Origin: Protofrankia sp. CiP1_Cm_nod1
GTDB lineage: Bacteria; Actinomycetota; Actinomycetes; Frankiales; Frankiaceae
DNA length: 38,747 bases
Assembly: GCF_920888515.1 (NCBI RefSeq)
Contig: NZ_CAKKTM010000256.1
Location: 1-38,747 of the forward strand
Direction: 5' to 3'
A program made the position numbers and the translations under genes. Shown in pieces: positions 24,586 to 32,225 of the stretch (its first letter is position 1; each line of letters opens with the position of its first letter). The notes under the pieces were generated by a model. That model made no database searches. It was not told the DNA's origin and worked only from the letters and a program-made list of their open reading frames with translations.

Positions 24586-24740
24586 ATGGAATGGAGCGAT
24601 GGGCAGAGCGTCGGTGAACGGGCTGGAAGAGGATGCGGCGGAAGGATCCCGCGGGCCGGTGGCCGTCGGCTCCGGCAGCCGCGGGTACGCCTGACCGCAT
24701 CGCCCGCGGCCCCGGAAGAAGGGCTGGCCCGTGCCGGCCG

Positions 24741-25340
24741 TCAGCTCGCGGTGCTCGTCGAGCCCGTGACGCTCGCTCCCCGTCGGCTTACCGAGGCCGA
24801 CCAGTCGGCGGACGGGACAGGATCGAGGGGAACAGCCGTCGTACCGTTCCACTGGTAACGCACCGTCGCCGCGCCCCCGGTGGAGCAGCACAGCGGGTCA
24901 TCGGGCCGGTAAAGCTGGTAGGACAGCGCGACGACGTCGCCGGTGGACCACAGCCATTCGACGGCCGCGCTCGGCAACTGGGTGCCGGTGCCGACCAGAC
25001 GGCCGCGGTGGAAGAGGAACGCCTGCTGGGGATGGCCGTCCACGGCGGCGGTCCACCGTCCGACAATCACGCTGAGGTCGTTGTCCGGGCGGTAGCCGGC
25101 CGTCCCGGTGGGGGTGTAGCCGTGCTCCCGGACGACCGCCACGGCGGCCGTCTCGGTTCCGTCAGCCCCGGAAGCGGCCTGGGAGACCGGTGCGGACACG
25201 GGCTCGACGGACAGGGACGTCCCCGGCCCGAGTGGCTGCGGCTGTGGCGCCGACGCGGCGAGAACACGCCCGTCACCCCACCCGGTCAGCGCGACCGTGA
25301 CGGCCACCAGGGTGGCCACAAGACAACGACGAAAGGCCAT
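24741..25340 (-). CDS. Secreted LppP/LprE-family protein without lipobox cysteine
   Basis: A 199-residue protein resembling mycobacterial LppP/LprE lipoproteins: REHGYTPTG, DLSVIVGRWTAAVDGHPQQAFLFHRGRLVGTGT (in part) and VVALSYQLYRPDDPLCC. The N-terminus (residues 1-30) is a clear signal peptide, but the lipobox position reads LTGW, with Trp21 (TGG) where the lipidated Cys is expected. It is therefore probably cut by signal peptidase I and released, or attached another way. I chose ATG 25340 because GGGGAGAGGGGAC precedes it and the signal peptide starts there. It is convergent with the RiPP ABC transporter, with 155 bases between. The function of the family is not established. Confidence 0.8.
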   Translation of the reverse strand: MAFRRCLVATLVAVTVALTGWGDGRVLAASAPQPQPLGPGTSLSVEPVSAPVSQAASGADGTETAAVAVVREHGYTPTGTAGYRPDNDLSVIVGRWTAAVDGHPQQAFLFHRGRLVGTGTQLPSAAVEWLWSTGDVVALSYQLYRPDDPLCCSTGGAATVRYQWNGTTAVPLDPVPSADWSASVSRRGASVTGSTSTAS

Positions 25341-25996
25341 GACGTCCCCTCTCCCCTGCCCGCTCTCTGCCTTGCCCACGCTCTGTCCTGCCCGTTCCCC
25401 GGTCCTGTCCGTTCCCTGTCCTGCCCGCTGCCCGCGTGTCAGGGCCGGCTCCCCGCCGTGACCCGGGCACCCGCTGGCGGGGATACCCGTTTCACACCCG
25501 TCTACTCGGCCATTCGTCTTCCGCTGCCTCCGGCCGGCTGTCTCTGGCCGGCCCAGCCGGGACAGCCAATAAATCGACGAAAAGGTAAAACGAATGCCTG
25601 GTATCACGACCAGGTGTCGGAAGAACAGCCATCGGAACACAAAAACCACCGGAGCACGGACGAAAGAATACGGACACCTACAACGATGCGGACAGCCGGG
25701 GCGGAAAAGGAAACAAACCGGTACGGTACGGCACCCGGGCGCGTCACATGTTATCTGGACTGTCCGCCCTGCTGGTGAGCCACACGCGGCACATGCGCGT
25801 TTCCGCTGTCTTCTGCCGGACATGGCCGTCCCGGCCATGAGAGACCGGCCCGGCCACCCCGAGACCGGCCCGGTCGCCCGGGCCAGACCGGTCCGCGCGC
25901 GATGCCACGAGCGCGATACCACGGAGGTGGCACCGCATGTAAGCGCCCAGGAGACGCCGCGCGTAGGCGCGCTGCGGGGCCGGAGCGCGCGCGGCG
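25341..25996. other. 656-bp non-coding stretch with a lower-GC island
   Basis: 25345-25440 is a pyrimidine-rich run of CTGCCCG/CTGTCC-type repeats. From 25560 to 25740 the GC content falls clearly, with A-rich stretches and a small hairpin (CCTGGT at 25597 with ACCAGG at 25609). Frames through it look non-coding. It may hold the promoter of the LppP/LprE-like gene. Confidence 0.5.
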
Positions 25997-27382
25997 CTAC
26001 GAGGCGGCCAGGAAACGGTCGAGGACGCGGACGCCGAACCGCAGCGACTCGACCGGCACCCGCTCGTCCACACCGTGGAACATGCCGGCGAAGTCCAGGT
26101 CCGGCGGCAGCAGCAGGGGCGAGAAACCGAAGCAGCGGATACCGAGCCGGGAGAACGACTTGGCGTCGGTGCCCCCGGAAAGCATGTAGGGGACCGGGCG
26201 GGCAGCCGGATCCTCGGCCTTCAGCGCGCCCGCCATCGCGTCCACGAGCGGACCGTCGAAACCGGTCTCCAGCGCCTGGTCGAACACGACCCAGTCACGC
26301 CGGACGGCCGGGCCGATCAGCTCGTCGAGCTGGCGGAGGAACTCCTCCTCCTGGCCGGGCAGGAAACGGCCGTCCACGTGCGCGGTGGCCTCCCCCGGAA
26401 TGACGTTGACCTTCTCCCCCGCGTCGAGCTGTGTCGGGTTCGCGGTGTTGCGGATGGTCGCCCCGATCATCCGGGCGATCGGGCCGAGCTTGGCGATCGT
26501 GGTCTCCAGGTCGTCGGCGTCGATCTCGATACCGAGGGCGTCGCCGATGGAGTCCAGGAACGTCCGGACGGTCGGGGTCAGCACGATCGGGAAGCGGTGC
26601 CGGCCGAGCCGCACGACCGCCTCGCACAGTGCCGTGACCGCGTTGTCGTCGCTGACCATCGAGCCGTGCCCGGCCCGGCCGGCGACGGTGAGCTTCATCC
26701 AGGCGATGCCCTTCTGGGCCGTCTCGATGAGGTAGAGGCGCAGGTCGTCGGAGACCGTGTAGGAGAAACCGCCCACCTCGCTGATCGCCTCGGTGCAGTC
26801 GGCGAACAGGTGCGGGTGGTTGTCGACCAGCCAGCGGGCCCCGAGCCGGCCGCCGGCCTCCTCGTCCGCGACAAAGGCAAGAACAAGGTCGCGTGGTGGC
26901 CGCCGGCCGGAACGCAGCAGGTCACGGACGACCGCGAGCGTCATCGCGTCCATGTCCTTCATGTCGACCGCGCCGCGCCCCCACAGGCTGCCGTCGACGA
27001 TCTCGCCGCTGAACGGGTGGACCCGCCAGTCCGCCGGGTCCGCGGGCACCACGTCGAGATGGCCGTGGATGAGCAGCGGCGGACGGTGCGGATCGGCGCC
27101 CTCGACCCGGGCGATGACGCTGGTACGGCCGGGCTCGGACTCCAGGATGGTGGTCTGAAGGCCGACCTCGGCGAGCTTGGCCGCCACGTATTCGGCGGCG
27201 GCCCGCTCGTTACCGTCGCCGTTGCCCCGGTTCACCGAGTCGATACGCAGCAGGTCACGACAGATCTCGACGGCTTCGTCCTGCGCGGCCGCGCTCACCG
27301 GCGCTGGGCCTGCGGCTGCCGAGCCCGCGGTCTGTGGCCGGGCCGGGGGGATGTCGTCGGACGCGGGGAGATTGCTCGCCAT
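25997..27382 (-). CDS. M20-family metallopeptidase
   Basis: A 461-residue M20/M25/M40 dipeptidase or deacylase-type enzyme with two co-catalytic zinc ions. Metal-site residues visible: His108 and Asp110 (IHGHLDVVP), bridging Asp140 (GRGAVDMKDM), Glu174/Glu175 (VADEEAGG), and a late His in GMFHGVDERVP. The lid or dimerisation domain contains KLTVAGRAGHGSM. The substrate is unknown; relatives cleave dipeptides, acylated amino acids or ArgE/DapE-type compounds. I prefer ATG 27382, but an in-frame ATG at 27460 is possible and neither has a good ribosome binding site. The first 35 residues are Ala/Pro-rich. One copy of the dispersed GTCAAC repeat lies upstream. Confidence 0.9.
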   Translation of the reverse strand: MASNLPASDDIPPARPQTAGSAAAGPAPVSAAAQDEAVEICRDLLRIDSVNRGNGDGNERAAAEYVAAKLAEVGLQTTILESEPGRTSVIARVEGADPHRPPLLIHGHLDVVPADPADWRVHPFSGEIVDGSLWGRGAVDMKDMDAMTLAVVRDLLRSGRRPPRDLVLAFVADEEAGGRLGARWLVDNHPHLFADCTEAISEVGGFSYTVSDDLRLYLIETAQKGIAWMKLTVAGRAGHGSMVSDDNAVTALCEAVVRLGRHRFPIVLTPTVRTFLDSIGDALGIEIDADDLETTIAKLGPIARMIGATIRNTANPTQLDAGEKVNVIPGEATAHVDGRFLPGQEEEFLRQLDELIGPAVRRDWVVFDQALETGFDGPLVDAMAGALKAEDPAARPVPYMLSGGTDAKSFSRLGIRCFGFSPLLLPPDLDFAGMFHGVDERVPVESLRFGVRVLDRFLAAS

Positions 27383-27497
27383 CAGACCAGTCTGCCAGCC
27401 CGTCCGGCCCGGGCACCCATCTGCACCCTGTGGAGCTGACCGCGGCGAGTGCGTAGCCATTACGGGTCCGTCGTAGATGGTTTTTGGTTTTTTTGGA

Positions 27498-27538
27498 GAT
27501 CAAAAATCGATGAGGACACGTCAACACCGTTGACTACA
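27498..27538 (+). repeat. Dispersed intergenic repeat, copy 1
   Basis: AGATCAAAAATCG is followed by the palindrome GTCAAC-ACC-GTTGAC (27520-27534). It is related to copies at 32001, 33656 and 37806. A T-rich run precedes it (27479-27495). Confidence 0.75.
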
Positions 27539-27577
27539 ACGTGACTTACCCGCCGCGAGCAGAGGATCCCGCCCTGG

Positions 27578-28033
27578 CTACGGCTCGAGGTGGCAGCGCG
27601 GGCCCGCGCCCTGCGCGCCGAGGACGTCGTACGGGTTGACCAGCGCGCAGCGGTCTATCGACAGGCAGCCGCAGCCGATGCAGTCGGTGAGATGGTCGCG
27701 CAGCTGCTCCAGCCGCCGGATGCGGGCGTCGAGCTCCGCACGCCAGCGGGTGGACGCCCGTGCCCAGTCCTCCCGGGTGGGACTGTGCTCCTCCGGCAGC
27801 ACGGCGAGGACGTCCCGGATCGTCGCGAGCGGTATGCCGACGCGTTGCGAGGCGCGGATGAAGGCGACCCGGCGCAGGACGTCCCTGCCGTAGCGACGCT
27901 GGTTGCCGGGGGTGCGCCGGGCGCGGATGAGGCCCTGCCACTCGTAGAAACGCAGCGCCGAGGTCGATACACCGCTGCGCGCGGCCAGCTCGCCGACCGT
28001 GATCTCCCGGACTTTCCGGACCGGCTGTGTCAT
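27578..28033 (-). CDS. soxR: Redox-sensing transcriptional regulator SoxR
   Basis: A 151-residue MerR-family SoxR. The N-terminal helix-turn-helix contains TVGELAARSGVSTSALRFYEWQGLI. The C-terminal [2Fe-2S] site is CIGCGCLSIDRC, i.e. C-x2-C-x-C-x5-C (Cys118, 121, 123 and 129). It senses redox-active compounds by cluster oxidation. In actinomycetes SoxR responds to endogenous redox-active metabolites and often controls flavin reductases. Here an FMN reductase gene is divergent from it, 122 bases away, which fits. The start may be ATG 28033 or GTG 28042; neither has a strong ribosome binding site. Confidence 0.94.
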   Translation of the reverse strand: MTQPVRKVREITVGELAARSGVSTSALRFYEWQGLIRARRTPGNQRRYGRDVLRRVAFIRASQRVGIPLATIRDVLAVLPEEHSPTREDWARASTRWRAELDARIRRLEQLRDHLTDCIGCGCLSIDRCALVNPYDVLGAQGAGPRCHLEP

Positions 28034-28046
28034 GCGGACCACGGTA

Positions 28047-28072
28047 GCTTGACTTAAACCTTTATTGAGCTC
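28047..28072. promoter_or_regulatory. AT-rich element between soxR and the FMN reductase gene, possible SoxR site
   Basis: An AT-rich island in otherwise GC-rich DNA, with CTTAA-N7-TTGAG (28053-28069), an imperfect match to the SoxR dyad CTCAA-N6-TTGAG. The position suits a shared operator, but the match is weak. Confidence 0.35.
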
Positions 28073-28155
28073 TCAGGCTGGTGTCCAGGACGAGATCAAC
28101 AAGATCGTCGGTCGTGGTGCCGTTGGAAACCGCCGGGAACCGAGGAGGACCTGCC

Positions 28156-28728
28156 ATGCCAGAAGATCAGTTGCGGCTGGCCGTGATCGTGGGCAGTACG
28201 CGGGAGGGCCGGTTCGCGCCCGTGGTGGCGAACTGGTTCACCGGTCAGGCCGAACAGCGCGACGACCTGGCGCTCGACGTCGTCGACCTGGCCGAGGCAC
28301 GGCTGCCCGCCGTGCTCACCAGGCAGCCGCCGCCCGAGGTGGCGGCGCTGGCCCCGCGGCTGGACGCGGCCGACGCGTTCGTCGTGGTGACACCGGAGTA
28401 CAACCACTCCTATCCCGCCGCCCTGAAGAACGCCATCGACTGGTACTACACACAGTGGCAGGCCAAGCCGGTCGGGCTCGTCTCCTACGGGGGCCTGGCC
28501 GGCGGGCTGCGCGCGGTGGAACAGCTTCGCTTGGTATTCGCAGAACTACATGCGGTAACTATTCGCGAAACGGTCAGTTTTCACAACGTGCGGGAGAGGT
28601 TCGACGCCGCCGGCCAGCCGAAGGACGCCACCGGCCCGGGCACCGCGGCCAAGACCATGCTCGACCAGCTCGTGTGGTGGGCCCGGGCACTGCGCGACGC
28701 CCGGACGGCCCGCCCCTACGGCACCTGA
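28156..28728 (+). CDS. NADPH-dependent FMN reductase-family flavoprotein
   Basis: A 190-residue flavodoxin-fold reductase. The N-terminal phosphate loop is VIVGSTREGRFAP (FMN phosphate), the flavin-contact motif is TPEYNHSYPAALKNAIDW, and SYGGLAGG follows. It probably reduces FMN, quinones or azo compounds with NADPH. GAGGAGG lies eight bases before ATG 28156. The gene is divergent from soxR, and flavin reductases are known SoxR targets in Streptomyces, so regulation by SoxR is plausible. A strong compound hairpin follows. Confidence 0.92.
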   Translation: MPEDQLRLAVIVGSTREGRFAPVVANWFTGQAEQRDDLALDVVDLAEARLPAVLTRQPPPEVAALAPRLDAADAFVVVTPEYNHSYPAALKNAIDWYYTQWQAKPVGLVSYGGLAGGLRAVEQLRLVFAELHAVTIRETVSFHNVRERFDAAGQPKDATGPGTAAKTMLDQLVWWARALRDARTARPYGT

Positions 28729-29113
28729 TCCCGCTCGGGCCCCGCTCGGACGGCCTCCTCGCCCGTCGTTACCCGGCAGGCGGGGCAGGCCGGGCAGGCC
28801 GGCGGAGCCGGCCCAAGCGCCTGCCGCCCATGGCGTCGATCTCCCCGGCTCAGCCGCCCGCCGGCCGGCTCCCCCACTCCCCCGCTCCCTTCCCACCGCC
28901 TCATCCCGGGACCTGCGGAATTACCGCGCGGGAGCGCATCGGGATCATTATAAGAATTCATCTTCATGATGATCGTTGCTGCTCGCCGGAGCCTGTCGTT
29001 CATCGCTCCGAAATGTAAATTTTGCAGGCGTTGGGCTGCCGCGACGTCCATCTCCGCACGTACCACGGCGGCGGCTGGCACACTGTGTCCCACCCTCTGG
29101 AGACAAGGCGAGG
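28729..29113. other. Intergenic region before the secreted protein gene
   Basis: After the hairpin, two AT-rich spots occur: 28943-28972, an imperfect inverted repeat with ATCAT/ATGAT ends and a TATAAG, and 29010-29030. These may hold the promoter of the next gene. No gene is convincing here. Confidence 0.45.
28775..28825 (+). terminator. Compound hairpin after the FMN reductase gene
   Basis: The outer stem is GGCAGGCG (28775-28782) with CGCCTGCC (28818-28825). The inner stem is GGCCGGC (28797-28803) with GCCGGCC (28807-28813) around a 3-base loop. Confidence 0.7.
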
Positions 29114-30109
29114 ATGATGACACACTCGTGCCGGTCGCCCATCCGCCGGACTCGTTTTCCGGCGGCTCGCGGTGTTCGCGTTCGCTTTCGTCCCGGCGTG
29201 GCGGGTGGCCGGGGCCGCGTCACGACGCTCACAGTCATCTCGGTGGCTGTGATCCTGCTCGCTCAGGCCACACCGGCCCAGGCCGCGGACTCCACCCAGT
29301 ACGGCCGTGACTCCTCCCGCGGCCTCGGCGTCGCCGTTCCGTTCAGCGGTTTCACCGACCGTAACGGACAGGCGGTCCCCATCTCGGGCGCGGTCGGGGT
29401 CGACCTGGTCCTCGGCTCGACCGCGCAGCCGTACCTGCCATGCCAGAACTACAATCCGCAGACCGGCACCGGCGACACCTTCATAAACGCCTGTGAGGTA
29501 CGCGGTAGTTACACCACCTACACGCGCTTCGCAACCGGCCAGGGTATTCTTTTTCCGCACGGATACTTCATGCCCGACGTCCAGCCGGACTACGTCAATG
29601 GTGGTTCGCTGCGCACCGACTGGGGCGCCCGAACCGCCGGGCTCTCGCTGGAGTTCTACCCGGACGTCGCGCTCGACCAGGAATACGTCCACTCCCGTTT
29701 CTACGTGGACTATTTCAACTACCGGGCGAACGGCTGGACCTACTCCTACCACGTGGGAACGATCAAACTCGTGACTCTCGCGGATCCGGGCACCACCCGG
29801 ATCATCGGCACCGTGACCCGCAACGGGGCGGCCCCGGCCGCGAAAGAGATCAAGTTCACCATCTTCGGCGGTGACGCCCGCTCCTCCGCCGACTACCCGA
29901 TCTCCTCCTTCGCGGTCACCTACAGCAACGGCACGGACTGGACCAGCGGGGCGATGTACGCCGGGGCGCAGCGGGTCACCGTCGACGACACGGCAACCGG
30001 CCACCAGTGCGTCTACGATCTGCCGCGCATCAGCGGCCCGGACAACCGGCTGGACTTCGACGTGGCCCGCCCCGGTTTCGGCCGCGGCGACGGGCACTGC
30101 AACTTCTAG
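29114..30109 (+). CDS. Secreted protein of unknown function
   Basis: A 331-residue protein with a long basic N-terminal region (to about residue 38), a hydrophobic core (VTTLTVISVAVILLAQATPAQA) and a predicted signal peptidase site after AQA near residue 59. The mature part is rich in Tyr, Thr, Asp and Gly (FPHGYFMPDVQPDYVNGG; FYVDYFNYRANGWTYSYHVG), looks beta-rich, and has four Cys (PCQNY, NACEV, HQCVY, GHCNF) that could form two disulfides. I do not recognise a family. The start is ATG 29114 or 29117, after AAGGCGAGG. It stands alone between two strong hairpins, so it is probably monocistronic. Confidence 0.8.
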   Translation: MMTHSCRSPIRRTRFPAARGVRVRFRPGVAGGRGRVTTLTVISVAVILLAQATPAQAADSTQYGRDSSRGLGVAVPFSGFTDRNGQAVPISGAVGVDLVLGSTAQPYLPCQNYNPQTGTGDTFINACEVRGSYTTYTRFATGQGILFPHGYFMPDVQPDYVNGGSLRTDWGARTAGLSLEFYPDVALDQEYVHSRFYVDYFNYRANGWTYSYHVGTIKLVTLADPGTTRIIGTVTRNGAAPAAKEIKFTIFGGDARSSADYPISSFAVTYSNGTDWTSGAMYAGAQRVTVDDTATGHQCVYDLPRISGPDNRLDFDVARPGFGRGDGHCNF

Positions 30110-30228
30110 GGCGCCGCGGCTCCCCAGGACACCGTGGCTTCCGGCAAGGTACCTGTTCCGACAGGGCGCTCGGCTTCCACTAGGTTGAGTCCCCTGGTAC
30201 GGACCACGCCCGCGGTCGAGGACCGCTG

Positions 30229-30269
30229 ATCGGCTGTTCGACGGTTGTCATGATCGCCGAACAGCCGAT
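30229..30269 (+). terminator. Perfect 12-bp stem between the secreted protein and MFS genes
   Basis: ATCGGCTGTTCG (30229-30240) pairs with CGAACAGCCGAT (30258-30269) around a 17-base loop. It lies 120 bases after one gene and 43 before the next, so it could be a terminator or an operator of the exporter. Confidence 0.55.
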
Positions 30270-30311
30270 GCCGGTGCCGGTGCGCCTGTCGGCTCCTGTC
30301 GACGGGCACGG

Positions 30312-31958
30312 GTGTGGCCCACAGCTGTTCCGCTGACACAGGAGGCTGACACGCAGCGCAGTCATGGCACCGGCACGGAGCCATCCTCTCCCTCTCTCCC
30401 TCTCCCTCCCCCGCCCACGGGACCGGCGATCCGGTCGACGGACGGGGCCGCGAGCGGGCCCGCGACGGGACGGGTACGTAAGTGGCTGCCGCTGCTGACG
30501 GTCTGTCTCGGCACCTTCATGCTGCTGGTCGACGTGACGATCGTGAACGTCGCCCTGCCGGGCATGGTGGTCGACCTCGACGCGTCGTTCGCCGCGTTGC
30601 AGTGGGTCGTCGACGCCTACGCGCTCGCGCTGGCCGCGCTCGTCCTCGGCACCGGCTCCATCGCGGACCTCGTCGGCCACCGCCGGGCCTACGTCGTCGG
30701 GCTCGCGGTGTTCGCGGCGTCGTCGTTCGCGTGCGGCATCGCGCCGAGCCCCGCGGCGCTCATCGCGGCACGCGCCGTACAGGGCGTCGGCGCCGCGGCC
30801 ATGTTCGCGACGACGTTCGCGCTGCTCAACAGCTCCTACACCGGACGCGACCGCGGCAGCGCCTACGGCCTGTGGGGTGCGGTGTCGGGCGCGTCCGCCG
30901 CCATCGGCCCGATCATCGGCGGGCTGCTCACCGAGGGCGTGTCCTGGCGGTGGATCTTCTTCGTCAACCTGCCGGTCAGCGTCATCGCCATCGTGCTGTG
31001 CGTGTTCGTGCTCACAGACGCGCACGAGCCCGCCCACAGCAGGGTGGACGTCCCCGGCATGGTCACGTTCACCGCGGCGGCGGCGGGCACGACGTACGCG
31101 ATCATCCGTGCGAGCGAGGAGGGCTGGTCCAACGCGCTCACCTGGTGGCTGCTCGCGCTGGCGGCGGTGCTGCTCGCCCTCTTCGCCGGCATCGAGTCGC
31201 GGTCGCCGCACGCCATGCTGGACCTCGCGCTGCTGCGTGACCGCGCGTTCGTCGGGGTGCTCGTCACGGGCGTCCTGCTGACGTTCGCCGCCTTCTCCGC
31301 GTTCGCCTACACCTCGATCTGGCTGCAGTCCGTGGTCGGTCTCAGCCCCATCGAGGCCGGGCTGACCGGTGTGCCGCTGTCGGTCATGGCGTTCATGGTC
31401 TCGGCGTCGACCGGCCGCCTCCTGCACGGCGTACGGCCCGACCGGATCCTCGGCGGCGGCCTGCTGGTCGTCGGCCTCGGCGACGCGCTCGCCGCCGGGC
31501 TCGTCCACGGCTCGGCGAGCTGGCCGGCGCTCATACCCGGTTTCGTGGTGATCGGCATCGGGGTGGGGATCGTGACGCCCGCGCTCGGCTCGGTCTCGAT
31601 GGCGCTCGTGCCCGTGCGGCGCGGTGGCATGGCCGCCGGCGCGGTCAACACCGCGCGGCAGCTCGGTTTCGCCTTCGGTATCGCCGTCCTGGGCAGCGTG
31701 TTCGCCGCCCGCGCGCAGCGCAGCCTGTCCGGGCGCGGCGTCGAGGACGCGGCCCGCACGGCCCGCGCGGTCGCCGGCGGCCAGACGGCGTCGCTGCTGC
31801 ACACGGCCCCGCCGAGCACCCGGCACGCCCTCGACACCGCCGTGCACGCCTCGGCGGTGACCGGTGTCCAGGGGGCGTTCGCGGTGGCCGCCGCGGCCGG
31901 CCTGCTCGCCGGCGTCCTCGTCCTCGTCCTGATGCGCCCCACCCGTCCGGCATCATGA
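30312..31958 (+). CDS. MFS drug-efflux transporter (DHA2/EmrB-QacA type)
   Basis: A 548-residue protein with about 14 membrane helices after a 55-residue Pro/Ser-rich N-terminal region. Family motifs: LLVDVTIVNVALPGMVVDLDAS (in part) in the first helix, QWVVDAYALALAALVLGTG, GHRRAYVVG (motif A region), RAVQGVGAAA and GPIIGGLL (motif C region). Such proteins export drugs or endogenous antibiotics in exchange for protons. The start is uncertain (GTG 30312 is the longest); the first helix begins near residue 60. No regulator gene is adjacent; a 12-bp inverted repeat lies 43 bases upstream. Confidence 0.92.
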   Translation: MWPTAVPLTQEADTQRSHGTGTEPSSPSLPLPPPPTGPAIRSTDGAASGPATGRVRKWLPLLTVCLGTFMLLVDVTIVNVALPGMVVDLDASFAALQWVVDAYALALAALVLGTGSIADLVGHRRAYVVGLAVFAASSFACGIAPSPAALIAARAVQGVGAAAMFATTFALLNSSYTGRDRGSAYGLWGAVSGASAAIGPIIGGLLTEGVSWRWIFFVNLPVSVIAIVLCVFVLTDAHEPAHSRVDVPGMVTFTAAAAGTTYAIIRASEEGWSNALTWWLLALAAVLLALFAGIESRSPHAMLDLALLRDRAFVGVLVTGVLLTFAAFSAFAYTSIWLQSVVGLSPIEAGLTGVPLSVMAFMVSASTGRLLHGVRPDRILGGGLLVVGLGDALAAGLVHGSASWPALIPGFVVIGIGVGIVTPALGSVSMALVPVRRGGMAAGAVNTARQLGFAFGIAVLGSVFAARAQRSLSGRGVEDAARTARAVAGGQTASLLHTAPPSTRHALDTAVHASAVTGVQGAFAVAAAAGLLAGVLVLVLMRPTRPAS

Positions 31959-32000
31959 TCTGAATATTGATGATCCTAATGTTGTGACCATCGGAACCAG

Positions 32001-32044
32001 AAGATCAAATCGCGGGCCGGTGCCGTCAACGGCGTTGACTATCA
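32001..32044 (+). repeat. Dispersed intergenic repeat, copy 2
   Basis: AGATCAAATCG (32002-32012) is followed by TGCC, the palindrome GTCAAC-GGC-GTTGAC (32025-32039) and TATCA. Together with copy 4 it best shows the conserved AT-rich left part. Confidence 0.8.
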
Positions 32045-32161
32045 AGGGGCGCGCCCGGCCATCCGACCGGGATCGATAGCCGCGGGGACTGCGCATGTTC
32101 GCCGAGGGCACCGCGGCGGCGGCGGACGCAGCGGCCGGGTGGCGGGCTGCCATACGCCTCG

Positions 32162-32207
32162 CGCTCATCCAAGATGCTCTCATTCATGAGCGTATCTTGG
32201 ATGAGCG
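32162..32207. promoter_or_regulatory. 46-bp near-perfect palindrome upstream of the ATPase gene
   Basis: Two 22-bp arms (32162-32183 and 32186-32207) surround a 2-base centre. The outer 14 bases, CGCTCATCCAAGAT, are perfectly inverted, and the inner parts share CTCAT/ATGAG. It ends 18 bases before the likely GTG start, so it overlaps the promoter or leader and may be an operator. Confidence 0.65.
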
Positions 32208-32225
32208 TCTACCGAGGGGATGTGT

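Noticed and set aside
24586-24858. A possible missing cyclase or extra RiPP gene after the ABC transporter
   Set aside because: The 90-codon frame has no resemblance to asparagine synthetase or any RiPP enzyme, and it overlaps the antisense end of the LppP/LprE-like gene.
25594-26403. Plus-strand ORF starting in the low-GC island
   Set aside because: The AAAAGGT and ATG look reasonable, but the protein is Arg/Thr/Pro-rich without structure and its second half is antisense to the M20 peptidase.
30180-31847. A 555-codon minus-strand frame opposite the MFS transporter
   Set aside because: Its composition (Arg/Glu/Asp/Gly-rich, no hydrophobic core) is typical of antisense frames in high-GC DNA, and the plus strand encodes a clear 14-helix transporter.
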